Positions 23,373 through 30,899 of a stretch of DNA of 64,000 nucleotides are shown piece after piece (position 1 is the first letter of the stretch; each line of letters starts with the position of its first letter). The DNA comes from Rhodococcoides kroppenstedtii. GTDB taxonomy: Bacteria; Actinomycetota; Actinomycetes; Mycobacteriales; Mycobacteriaceae. The stretch covers positions 124,001 to 188,000 of the forward strand of contig NZ_FOJN01000003.1 in assembly GCF_900111805.1 (NCBI RefSeq). Reading direction: 5' to 3'. Below the pieces are notes generated by a model. That model had not been told where the DNA came from and ran no database searches. It saw only the letters and a list, made by a program, of their open reading frames with translations. The translations under genes were made by a program, and so were the position numbers.

Positions 23373-24404
23373 ATGCCCGATCCCTACGTCGCTGCCGCCG
23401 ACCGTTACGACCACATGCCCTACCGCCGCACCGGCGCGTCGGGTCTGAAGCTCCCTGCCATCTCCCTCGGACTGTGGCACAACTTCGGCGACGACAAGCC
23501 GCTGGCGACGCAGCGCGCGGTGCTGCGCCGCGCGTTCGATCTGGGCATCACCCACTTCGATCTGGCCAACAACTACGGTCCCCCGGCGGGCAGCGCGGAG
23601 ATCAATTTCGGGCGAATCCTCAAGGAGGACTTCGGGCCCTACCGCGACGAGCTGGTGATCTCGACCAAGGCCGGGTGGGACATGTGGCCGGGCCCCTACG
23701 GATTCGGCGGTTCCCGGAAGTACCTGCTGTCCTCGCTCGACCGTTCCCTGGAGCGGATGGGACTGGACTGCGTCGACATCTTCTACAGCCACCGCGCCGA
23801 CCGTGAGACACCCGTCGAGGAGACCGCCGGCGCGCTGATCAGTGCGGTGCAGCAGGGCAAGGCGCGCTACGCCGGCATCAGCTCCTACTCGGCCGCCCGC
23901 ACCCGGCAGATGGCGTCGCTGCTGTCCGACGCGGGTGTGCCGCTGCTGATCCATCAGCCCAGCTACTCCATGGTGAACCGCTGGATCGAGTCGGACCTGC
24001 TGCCGACCGTGGACGAGCTGGGCGTCGGGGTCATCGCCTTCTCGCCGTTGGCGCAGGGCATGTTGACCGACAAGTACCTCGACGGCGTCCCCCGGGATTC
24101 CCGTGCGGCGCAGGGAAAGTCGTTGAACCCGGACTGGCTCACCGACGAGATCCGGGAAAACCTGAACGCGCTGAACGACATCGCGTCGTCCCGCGGTCAG
24201 AGCCTTGCGCAGATGGCGATCGCGTGGGCGCTGCGCGACCGGAGGGTGACGACGGTACTGCTGGGGGCGTCGTCGGTCGACCAACTCGAGGACAACGTCG
24301 CGGCACTCCAGCGTCTCGATTTCGACGACGACGAACTGTCCCGTATCGACGCGCACGCCCCGGACGCCGGCGTCGACATCTGGGCGGACTCCACGCGGAT
24401 CTGA
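23373..24404 (+). CDS. Aldo/keto reductase, YghZ (glyceraldehyde-3-phosphate reductase)-like
   Basis: A 343-residue TIM-barrel NADPH oxidoreductase. The catalytic tetrad is visible: Asp and Tyr in ITHFDLANNYGPPAGSAE, Lys in LVISTKAGWDMWPG and His in VDIFYSHRADRETPVEETAG. The cofactor region is ALRDRRVTTVLLGASSVDQL. The GPYGFGGSRKYLLSSLDRS block matches the YghZ/Kvbeta-like branch, whose members reduce L-glyceraldehyde 3-phosphate and methylglyoxal. Substrate is inferred. An upstream in-frame ATG at 23364 is an alternative start. Confidence 0.85.
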   Translation: MPDPYVAAADRYDHMPYRRTGASGLKLPAISLGLWHNFGDDKPLATQRAVLRRAFDLGITHFDLANNYGPPAGSAEINFGRILKEDFGPYRDELVISTKAGWDMWPGPYGFGGSRKYLLSSLDRSLERMGLDCVDIFYSHRADRETPVEETAGALISAVQQGKARYAGISSYSAARTRQMASLLSDAGVPLLIHQPSYSMVNRWIESDLLPTVDELGVGVIAFSPLAQGMLTDKYLDGVPRDSRAAQGKSLNPDWLTDEIRENLNALNDIASSRGQSLAQMAIAWALRDRRVTTVLLGASSVDQLEDNVAALQRLDFDDDELSRIDAHAPDAGVDIWADSTRI

Positions 24405-24425
24405 CCCCGGATCAGCCGGCGGGCC

Positions 24426-24431
24426 TACCCT
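24426..24431 (+). promoter_or_regulatory. -10 element of the quinone reductase gene (leaderless)
   Basis: TACCCT 7 nt before the ATG. Confidence 0.45.
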
Positions 24432-24438
24432 GAGAACC

Positions 24439-25428
24439 ATGCACGCGATCACGCTGACCGAGTACGGCGACCCCGACGTCATGGTCTGGGCCGAGGCGGC
24501 CGATCCCTCGCCCGGAGCGGGCGAGGTGGCCATCACCGTCACCGCCGCCGGGGTCAACCGGGCGGATCTGCAACAGCGCCAGGGCAATTACCCGCCGCCA
24601 CCGGGGGCCTCCGAGATCCTCGGCCTCGAGTGCTCCGGGGTGATCGAGGCGCTCGGTGACGGCGTGACGGGACTGCAGGTGGGCGAGGAGGTGTGCGCCC
24701 TCCTCGCCGGCGGCGGCTACGCGGAGCGCGTCGTCGTCCCCGCGGAGCAGGTCCTTCCCGTCCCGGCCGGCGTCGACCTCGTGGTCGCGGCGTCGCTGCC
24801 GGAGGTGGCCTGCACGGTGTGGTCGAACGTCGTCATGTACGGCGGGCTCGGCGCGGGCGACACGCTGCTGATCCACGGCGGCGGAAGCGGAATCGGCACG
24901 CACGCGATCCAGGTCGCGAAAGCCCTGGGCGCTCGCGTTGCGGTGACCGCGGGCTCGGCCGAGAAACTCGAGACGTGCCGGTCCTTCGGCGCCGACATCC
25001 TGATCGACTACAAGGAGCAGGACTTCGTCGAAGCACTTCGCGAGGCCACCGACGGCCACGGAGCCGACGTGATCCTCGACAACATGGGCGCGAAGTACCT
25101 CTCCCGCAACGTGTCCGCCCTCGCGATGGACGGACGCCTCGTCACGATCGGCATGCAGGGCGGCCGAAAAGCGGAGTTCGATTTCGCCGCGTTGATGGCT
25201 CGTCGCGGCAGCGTGCACTGCGCGGGTCTGCGTGCCCGTCCCGTGACGGGGCCGGGCGGTAAGGCCGAGATCGTGCGCCAGGTGTGCGAGCAGGTGTGGC
25301 CGATGATCGCGAACGGATCGGTCACTCCCGTTGTGCACGAGGAGGTTCCGATCGCCGCGGCACCCCGCGCACACCGGCTGCTCGACGAGCACTCCACTGT
25401 CGGCAAGGTGATCCTGCGGGTTCGGTGA
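24439..25428 (+). CDS. NAD(P)H:quinone oxidoreductase, zinc-independent MDR family (Rv3777-like)
   Basis: A 329-residue medium-chain dehydrogenase/reductase. The N-terminal GroES-like domain shows AAGVNRADLQQRQGNYPPPPG and ILGLECSGVIEALGDGV. The Rossmann domain has LIHGGGSGIGTHAIQVAKAL (residues ~148-167) and DVILDNMGAKYLSRNV. Zinc-binding residues of alcohol dehydrogenases are absent, matching the PIG3/QOR branch. With the convergent PLP enzyme and bpa it reproduces the Rv3777-Rv3778c-Rv3780 neighbourhood of M. tuberculosis, anchoring this as the left flank of the envelope locus. Confidence 0.85.
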   Translation: MHAITLTEYGDPDVMVWAEAADPSPGAGEVAITVTAAGVNRADLQQRQGNYPPPPGASEILGLECSGVIEALGDGVTGLQVGEEVCALLAGGGYAERVVVPAEQVLPVPAGVDLVVAASLPEVACTVWSNVVMYGGLGAGDTLLIHGGGSGIGTHAIQVAKALGARVAVTAGSAEKLETCRSFGADILIDYKEQDFVEALREATDGHGADVILDNMGAKYLSRNVSALAMDGRLVTIGMQGGRKAEFDFAALMARRGSVHCAGLRARPVTGPGGKAEIVRQVCEQVWPMIANGSVTPVVHEEVPIAAAPRAHRLLDEHSTVGKVILRVR

Positions 25429-25441
25429 CCCGTCTCGGGTC
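25427..25441. terminator. Small hairpin between convergent genes
   Basis: GACCCG-tct-CGGGTC, starting at the stop codon of the quinone reductase gene and facing the convergent PLP-enzyme gene. Confidence 0.4.
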
Positions 25442-25451
25442 GAGGGACCGC

Positions 25452-26651
25452 TCAGGCCATCGAGTCCAACACCGACGCGAGCTGGTCGATCTCGTGCCGG
25501 GTGGTGTACGGAGCGAGGCCGACCGTGATCGCTCCCCCGGCGTCGGCGACACCCAGCGCCTCGAGCAGGCGGCTGCCGCCGTGGACACCGGAGACCACGT
25601 CGATGCGGTGGTCGGCCAGACGGGCCGCCACCTTGTCCGATTCCACCCCGTCGACGCTGATACTGACGCACGGCACCCGGCTCGCCGCCGTCCCGATCGT
25701 CATGAGATGCGGTCGGTCGAGCCGGTCCAGGAGGTAGGCGAACAGGGAATCGTGGTAGTCCTGGAGCGATCCGATGGACATCTCCAGCTTCTGCCGGCGC
25801 GTTCCCCGCGCCCCCTCGTCGAGCGACGCGAGGCAGTCGATGGACGCGGTGGCCCCGGCGAGCAGCGAGTAGTGCAGTCCGCCGAGTTCGAGCCGCGCGG
25901 GGCCGGTGGCCTGCTGGTCGAGCGCGATGGACGGCAGCCGATCGAGCAGGCCGGGATCGCGGAACACCAGCGCGCCCACCCGCGGGCCGCCCCACGCCGC
26001 CGCGTTCACGGCGACCACGTCGGCCTTGAGGTCCTCGATGTCGAGCACCGCGTAGGGCGCCGCACCGGACGCGTCGACGACCATCAGCCCACCGACGTCG
26101 TGCACCAGGTCCGCGGCCACGCGCACGTCGGGCGCCGACCCGACGAGCGACGACGCCGCCGTCACGGCCACCAACCGCGTGTTGGCCGCCACCAGCTCGT
26201 CGAACTGCCACGTCGGCAGCTCGCACGTCTCGATGTCGACCTCGGCCCACTGGACCTGCGCGCCGTACCGGTTGGCGATGCGGAGCCACGGCGCGACGTT
26301 CGCCTCGTCGTCCAGCCGGGTGAGGACGATGCCGGTGCCGAGACCCAGCCGAGTACTCAGCGCCTCGGCGAGCCACGCGAGGAGCACCGAGTGATCCGGG
26401 CCCAGCACCACCCCCTCGGGTGAGCCTCCGACCAGATCTGCGACGGCCTGCCGGGCCTCCTCCACCACCTGCGTGCTGCGACGCGCCGCGGGATACCGAG
26501 AGGAGTGGGACGTGGCCGAATTTCGGAACGTCGTCGACACCGCCGTCGCGACGCGGTCCGGAATCTGCGCACCCAGCTGCGGATCGAGATGTATCCAGCC
26601 GTCGCCGAGCGAGGGAAAGAGCCCTCGTACGCGGGCGACGTCGTAGGTCAT
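25452..26651 (-). CDS. Cysteine-desulfurase-like PLP-fold protein (Rv3778c-like), Schiff-base Lys not seen
   Basis: A 399-residue fold-type I aminotransferase-superfamily protein: LFPSLGDGWIHLDPQLGAQI at the N-terminus, RLVAVTAASSLVGSAPDVR, and LMVVDASGAAPYAVLDIEDL with the PLP-contacting Asp193. In cysteine desulfurases the next block carries the PLP lysine (S-x-H/Y-K-x-x-G-P-x-G). Here it reads DVVAVNAAAWGGPRVGALVF (residues 211-230) with no lysine. The protein may not form an internal aldimine. The start was moved to the ATG at 26651 because TAGAGT lies 7 nt upstream. Position beside the quinone reductase matches Rv3778c, itself annotated only as a possible aminotransferase. Confidence 0.75.
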   Translation of the reverse strand: MTYDVARVRGLFPSLGDGWIHLDPQLGAQIPDRVATAVSTTFRNSATSHSSRYPAARRSTQVVEEARQAVADLVGGSPEGVVLGPDHSVLLAWLAEALSTRLGLGTGIVLTRLDDEANVAPWLRIANRYGAQVQWAEVDIETCELPTWQFDELVAANTRLVAVTAASSLVGSAPDVRVAADLVHDVGGLMVVDASGAAPYAVLDIEDLKADVVAVNAAAWGGPRVGALVFRDPGLLDRLPSIALDQQATGPARLELGGLHYSLLAGATASIDCLASLDEGARGTRRQKLEMSIGSLQDYHDSLFAYLLDRLDRPHLMTIGTAASRVPCVSISVDGVESDKVAARLADHRIDVVSGVHGGSRLLEALGVADAGGAITVGLAPYTTRHEIDQLASVLDSMA

Positions 26652-26658
26652 GCCGAAC

Positions 26659-26664
26659 ACTCTA
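26659..26664 (-). promoter_or_regulatory. -10 element of the cysteine-desulfurase-like gene (leaderless)
   Basis: TAGAGT on the minus strand, 7 nt before the ATG. Confidence 0.5.
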
Positions 26665-26743
26665 GGCGTCGCCGGCGACTCCTCGGTGGGTCGGAGGGTC
26701 GGCCGCCTTCTGTTCTGTCGGCGACCCGGGTCAAGATGGAGTC

Positions 26744-27352
26744 ATGACCACACCCCCCGGTTCGGAATCCTCCGCTTCCACCGACGGTGACGGGTCCGAC
26801 CACGTCGTCGTCATCGGCCCGGACGGGCAGCCGATCGCCCTCAGCCCCCGCGAAGCCGCGGCTGCGGCGGCCCGGGCGAACGTCACGGGAGCCGACTCGT
26901 CCGACGACGACGGCAGCGAGTCGCTGGCCGACATGGTCGAGCAGCCGGCCAAGGTCATGCGCATCGGCACCATGATCAAGCAGCTGCTCGAGGAGGTGCG
27001 CGCCGCTCCGCTCGACGACGCCAGCCGGACCCGCCTCAAAGAGATACACACCTCGTCCATCCGCGAGCTCGAGCAGGGCCTCGCGCCGGAACTGCGGGAC
27101 GAGCTCGAGCGGCTGGCGCTCCCGTTCGGGGAGGACGCGGTGCCGTCGGACGCGGAACTGCGGATCGCGCAGGCGCAGCTCGTCGGCTGGCTGGAGGGGC
27201 TGTTCCACGGCATCCAGACGGCGCTCTTCGCCCAGCAGATGGCCGCTCGGGCCCAGCTCGAGCAGATGCGTCAGGGGGCACTCCCGCCCGGCGTCGCCAT
27301 CGGCGGCGGCGGTCCGGCCCAGCACAACCAGGGAACCGGTCAATATCTCTGA
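26744..27352 (+). CDS. bpa: Bacterial proteasome activator Bpa (PafE)
   Basis: A 202-residue, mostly helical protein. The core is LADMVEQPAKVMRIGTMIKQ, LLEEVRAAPLDDASRTRLKE, IREL, and a helical hairpin to LFAQQMAARAQLEQMRQG. It ends in GQYL, the C-terminal motif that docks into the 20S proteasome alpha ring; the N-terminus is low-complexity and acidic. Bpa forms a dodecameric ATP-independent ring that feeds unfolded proteins to the actinobacterial proteasome (Rv3780). Location between the Rv3777/Rv3778c and wzm/wzt equivalents is conserved. Confidence 0.93.
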   Translation: MTTPPGSESSASTDGDGSDHVVVIGPDGQPIALSPREAAAAAARANVTGADSSDDDGSESLADMVEQPAKVMRIGTMIKQLLEEVRAAPLDDASRTRLKEIHTSSIRELEQGLAPELRDELERLALPFGEDAVPSDAELRIAQAQLVGWLEGLFHGIQTALFAQQMAARAQLEQMRQGALPPGVAIGGGGPAQHNQGTGQYL

Positions 27353-27356
27353 CGGG

Positions 27357-27362
27357 TACTCT
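27357..27362 (+). promoter_or_regulatory. -10 element of wzm (leaderless)
   Basis: TACTCT, 4 bp after the bpa stop and 8 nt before the GTG of wzm. It suggests the transporter operon is expressed independently of bpa. Confidence 0.5.
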
Positions 27363-27370
27363 CGTCCGTC

Positions 27371-28231
27371 GTGGTAGCACCAGCGATCGACTCGGACACC
27401 GGCGGCGAACCCGCGTCGGACTCCCAGACCTATCGCCGGGCGGTTCGTGACCTGCGGGAGGGCTACGCCCAGCGTGAGCTGTGGCTCAGCCTCGGCTGGC
27501 AGGACATCAAGCAGCGCTACCGCCGGTCGGTCATCGGCCCGTTCTGGATCACCATCGCGACGGGCGTCCAGGCCGTCGCCATGGGTCTGCTGTATTCGGT
27601 GTTGCTCGACATCGACCTGCGCTCGTTCCTGCCGCACGTCACCGTCGGCCTCATCATCTGGAACCTCATCAGCGCATCGATCCTCGAGGGTGCGGACGTC
27701 TTCATCGCCAACGAGGGGCTGATCAAACAGCTCCCCTCGGCACTCAGCGTGCACGTCTACCGCCTGGTCTGGCGGCAGGTCCTCCTGCTCGGGCACAACC
27801 TGCTGATCTACCTGATCATGCTGGCCGTGTTCCGGCCGGAACTGCACTGGACCATCGTCACGGCCATTCCGGCGTTCTTCCTCATCGTCGTGAACATGGT
27901 GTGGGTGGCGCTGCTGTTCGGCATCGTCGCCACCCGGTACCGCGACCTGGCCCCGATCCTGGGCAGCCTGGTCACGCTGCTGTTCTTCATGACGCCCATC
28001 GTGTGGACCACCGCCAACCTGCAGACCATGGGCGGCGAAGCGGCGCAGCGCGCCCGCCTGGTCGAGATCAACCCGCTCTTCCACTACCTCGACATCCTGC
28101 GCGCGCCGTTGATCGGCGAGGACCAGCAGGCGTATCACTGGTACATCGTGCTGGGCTGCACCGCAGTCGGCATCGCTCTCACCATGGTCGCCATGCGCAC
28201 CTTCCGCGCCCGCGTGCCCTACTGGGTCTGA
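27371..28231 (+). CDS. wzm: Galactan exporter ABC permease Wzm
   Basis: A 286-residue ABC-2 type permease with six hydrophobic helices. DIKQRYRRSVIGPFWITIAT is the amphipathic gate-helix region typical of O-antigen/teichoic-acid permeases. FLPHVTVGLIIWNLISASIL and VTLLFFMTPIVWTT are membrane segments, and VEINPLFHYLDILRAPLIGE matches the 'NP.....R' motif before the last helices. With the ATPase 15 bp downstream it forms the Wzm/Wzt pair that, in mycobacteria (Rv3783/Rv3781), exports lipid-linked galactan. The gene order here is wzm-wzt-glfT1. Confidence 0.92.
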   Translation: MVAPAIDSDTGGEPASDSQTYRRAVRDLREGYAQRELWLSLGWQDIKQRYRRSVIGPFWITIATGVQAVAMGLLYSVLLDIDLRSFLPHVTVGLIIWNLISASILEGADVFIANEGLIKQLPSALSVHVYRLVWRQVLLLGHNLLIYLIMLAVFRPELHWTIVTAIPAFFLIVVNMVWVALLFGIVATRYRDLAPILGSLVTLLFFMTPIVWTTANLQTMGGEAAQRARLVEINPLFHYLDILRAPLIGEDQQAYHWYIVLGCTAVGIALTMVAMRTFRARVPYWV

Positions 28232-28246
28232 TCGGAGACCGCGACC

Positions 28247-29098
28247 ATGACCGTCAGCATCGACACGCATTCCGCGTGCGTGGACTTTCCCATCTTCGAC
28301 GCCAAGACCCGCTCGCTGAAGAAGGCGTTCCTGGGCAAGGCCGGCGGGACGATCGGCCGCAACGCCAGCGACGTCGTCGTCGTCGAGGCGCTGCGCGACA
28401 TCACCCTGTCCCTGCGCGAGGGCGATCGCGTGGGACTCGTCGGCCACAACGGTGCCGGCAAGTCGACCCTCCTGCGGCTGCTCGCCGGAATCTACGAACC
28501 CACGCGCGGCAGCGCCGTCGTTCGTGGCCGGGTGGCGCCGGTGTTCGACCTCGGCGTCGGGATGGACCCCGAGATCTCGGGCTACGAGAACATCATCATC
28601 CGTGGGCTGTTCCTGGGGCAGACCCGGAAGCAGATGGCGTCGAAGATCGACGAGATCGCCGAGTTCACGGAGCTGGGCGACTACCTGGACATGCCGCTGC
28701 GCACCTACTCCACCGGTATGCGCGTGCGCATCGCGATGGGCGTGGTGACCAGCATCGACCCCGAGATTCTCCTGCTCGACGAGGGCATCGGCGCGGTCGA
28801 CGCCGAGTTCATGAAGAAGGCCCGCACGCGGCTGCAGGAGCTGGTGAAACGCTCCGGCATCCTCGTCTTCGCCTCGCACTCCAACGAGTTCCTCGCCCAG
28901 CTCTGCGACACCGCGATGTGGATCGACCACGGTCAGGTGCGGCAGCAAGGCGGCATCGAGGACGTCGTCCGCGCCTACGAAGGTGACGACGCGGGTGACC
29001 ACGTCGCGCACATCCTGCGAGAACTCGCCGCGAGCGACGGCGAGCGCGACAGCGCCGCGAGCGACAGCACCACGAGCGACGGGGAGCGCGGTGCCTGA
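28247..29098 (+). CDS. wzt: Galactan exporter ABC ATPase Wzt
   Basis: A 283-residue ABC ATPase. Walker A is VGHNGAGKSTLLRLLAGIYE, the signature RTYSTGMRVRIAMGV, Walker B PEILLLDEGIGAVD and the switch His in LVFASHSNEF. The short N-terminal extension (DFPIFDAKTRSLKKAF) is typical of Wzt/TagH ATPases, and there is no O-antigen-binding C-terminal domain. The C-terminal ~25 residues are a Ser/Asp/Glu repeat (SDGERDSAASDSTTSDGE). Its stop overlaps the GTG of glfT1. Confidence 0.92.
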   Translation: MTVSIDTHSACVDFPIFDAKTRSLKKAFLGKAGGTIGRNASDVVVVEALRDITLSLREGDRVGLVGHNGAGKSTLLRLLAGIYEPTRGSAVVRGRVAPVFDLGVGMDPEISGYENIIIRGLFLGQTRKQMASKIDEIAEFTELGDYLDMPLRTYSTGMRVRIAMGVVTSIDPEILLLDEGIGAVDAEFMKKARTRLQELVKRSGILVFASHSNEFLAQLCDTAMWIDHGQVRQQGGIEDVVRAYEGDDAGDHVAHILRELAASDGERDSAASDSTTSDGERGA

Positions 29099-30008
29099 GA
29101 CGATCGTCGGCGTCGTCGTCACGCATCGTCGTCGGGCACTGTTGGCGGAGTCACTCGCCGTTCTCAGTGCTCAGACGCGGCCGCTCGACCATCTCGTCGT
29201 CGTGGACAACGCGTGCGAGGACGACGTCCGGACGCTGGTCGACTCGCAACCGATCGCGACAACCTACCTCGGCAGCAAGCACAACCTGGGCGGCGCCGGC
29301 GGTTTCGCCCTGGGGATTCTGTACGCGCTCTCGCTCGGCGCGGACCGGGTCTGGTTGGCCGACGACGACGGACGACCCGAGGGTCCCGACGTGCTCGCCA
29401 CACTGCTGCGCTGCGCCGAGACCCACGCGCTCGACGAGGTTTCGCCGGTGGTCTGCGACATCGACGAGCCCGACCGTCTTGCCTTCCCGCTGCGCCGGGG
29501 CACGGCGTGGCGGCGCTGGCGGTCGGAGTTGGGCGGGCAGGCCGGAGGCCGGTCGGGGGACGCCGCGGACGACTTTCTGCCGTCGTATGCGTCGCTGTTC
29601 AACGGGGCGTTGTTCACCGCCGCGGCGATCGAGGCCGTCGGCGTGCCCGATCTGCGCCTGTTCGTGCGCGGCGACGAGGTCGAGGTGCACCGTCGACTCA
29701 CCCGCTCGGGGCTGCGCTTCGGGACGTGCCTCCAGACGGCGTACCTGCACCCGAACGGCAGCGACGAGTTCAAGCCGATCCTGGGCGGCCGCATGCACAC
29801 CCAGTACCCCGACGACGCCGTGAAGCGGTACTTCACCTACCGCAACCGCGGGTACGTCCTGGCGCAGCCCGGTATGCGAAAGCTGTTGCCACAGGAGTGG
29901 ATTCGATTCGGGTGGTACTTCCTGATCACCACCCGCGACATCGCCGGACTTCGGGAGTGGCGCCGACTTCGCGCCCTCGGTCGCACCGAGCATTTTCGCC
30001 GTCCCTGA
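29091..30008 (+). CDS. glfT1: Galactofuranosyltransferase GlfT1 (galactan initiation)
   Basis: A 305-residue GT2-fold enzyme: IVGVVVTHRRRALLAESLAV and LDHLVVVDNACEDD (UDP-binding), LGSKHNLGGAGGFALGILYA, and RVWLADDDGRPEG with the DDD metal-binding motif. Later LRLFVRGDEVEVHRRLTRSG supplies the W/GDE-type catalytic acid region. GlfT1 (Rv3782) adds the first two galactofuranose units to decaprenyl-PP-GlcNAc-Rha on the cytoplasmic face. GTG start inside the wzt stop region, so it is coupled to the exporter. Confidence 0.92.
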   Translation: MPETIVGVVVTHRRRALLAESLAVLSAQTRPLDHLVVVDNACEDDVRTLVDSQPIATTYLGSKHNLGGAGGFALGILYALSLGADRVWLADDDGRPEGPDVLATLLRCAETHALDEVSPVVCDIDEPDRLAFPLRRGTAWRRWRSELGGQAGGRSGDAADDFLPSYASLFNGALFTAAAIEAVGVPDLRLFVRGDEVEVHRRLTRSGLRFGTCLQTAYLHPNGSDEFKPILGGRMHTQYPDDAVKRYFTYRNRGYVLAQPGMRKLLPQEWIRFGWYFLITTRDIAGLREWRRLRALGRTEHFRRP

Positions 30009-30046
30009 CCCGACGAACCGGACGCGTGGTCGGCCGGGCGGTCCAC

Positions 30047-30052
30047 TACGGT
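30047..30052 (+). promoter_or_regulatory. -10 element upstream of the TylF-like gene
   Basis: TACGGT 8 nt before an ATG at 30061 that opens a 9-codon reading frame overlapping the methyltransferase start. Confidence 0.4.
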
Positions 30053-30060
30053 ATGTGTCC

Positions 30061-30087
30061 ATGACACGACTGCGGTGGCCGCGATGA
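30061..30087 (+). other. Possible leader uORF (8 residues)
   Basis: ATG at 30061 encodes MTRLRWPR and stops at a TGA that overlaps the ATG at 30084 (ATGA). It could be a leaderless leader peptide coupling translation into the methyltransferase gene, or the real N-terminus displaced by a 1-base deletion. Confidence 0.35.
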
Positions 30088-30899
30088 GGTGGGGTCGGCG
30101 CATCCGGTCGTCGGCGCGCGCGAAAGTGGTGCGGGCCGTGCACGAGGTGGTCGCGGAGACCACCGAGGACGCCGAACGTCGGCACCGGGAATTGCTCGAT
30201 CTGCTGGTGGGTCAGGCCCGCACGATCGCCGAGCTGCAGGAGTCGGTGTCCACCCTCGAGTTCCGGATGCGACGGGACCTGCCGTTCGCCTCCGACGTCG
30301 AGGCGGCCGCGTCGAGCGCGGACTTCGTCGAGCAGCACCTACCGAAGGTCCCGTCGTTCACGCATCCCACCGCCACCCTGCGTCACGCCGTCGACGCCGT
30401 GACGATCGACGGCATGGCGCTCGAGTTCGGCGTCGCCACCGGAACGACGCTGAACGTCATCGCCGAGCAGTGGGCCGAGGCCGCCAACGTGGGCGTCGTG
30501 GCGGGCTTCGACACGTTCGAGGGCCTCCCGGAGACGTGGCGAACCGGCTTCGAGGCCGGCACCTTCGCGCAGGACACGCTGCCCGAGGTTCCCGGGGCGC
30601 ACTTGGTTCGGGGCCTGTTCCAGGAGACGCTCGGCCCGTTCCTGTCGAAGAACCGCGGGCCCGTGGCCTTCGTCCACATCGACGCCGACCTCTACTCCTC
30701 GGCCGACTTCGTCCTGCGCCGACTCGAATCCCGTCTCCGACCGGGCACGGTGATCGTGTTCGACGAGTTCTTCAACTTCCCCGGTTGGCAGGCGCACGAG
30801 TACCGGGCGTGGACCGAGTTCGTCGAGCGGACAGGCGTCGAGTTCGAATACCTCGCCTACACCTCGAACGGTGAACAGGTGGCCGTCAGGCTCGCGTGA
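30084..30899 (+). CDS. TylF-like class I SAM-dependent methyltransferase
   Basis: A protein of about 271 residues. The N-terminal ~75 residues are a basic, heptad-like helix (HEVVAETTEDAERRHRELLD). The catalytic domain starts at LEFGVATGTTLNVIAEQWAE (SAM-binding loop), then VAGFDTFEGLPETWRTGFEA, the metal-binding VAFVHIDADLYSSADFVLRR and GTVIVFDEFFNFPGWQAHEY. This is the TylF/MycF sugar O-methyltransferase layout. Between glfT1 and glfT2 it probably methylates an envelope sugar, but that is inference. Its last 14 bp overlap the convergent glfT2 gene. Confidence 0.78.
   Translation: MRWGRRIRSSARAKVVRAVHEVVAETTEDAERRHRELLDLLVGQARTIAELQESVSTLEFRMRRDLPFASDVEAAASSADFVEQHLPKVPSFTHPTATLRHAVDAVTIDGMALEFGVATGTTLNVIAEQWAEAANVGVVAGFDTFEGLPETWRTGFEAGTFAQDTLPEVPGAHLVRGLFQETLGPFLSKNRGPVAFVHIDADLYSSADFVLRRLESRLRPGTVIVFDEFFNFPGWQAHEYRAWTEFVERTGVEFEYLAYTSNGEQVAVRLA

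Noticed and set aside
26648..29122. Open frame of over 800 codons antisense to bpa, wzm and wzt
   Set aside because: The plus strand carries three recognisable proteins; the antisense translation has no family features.
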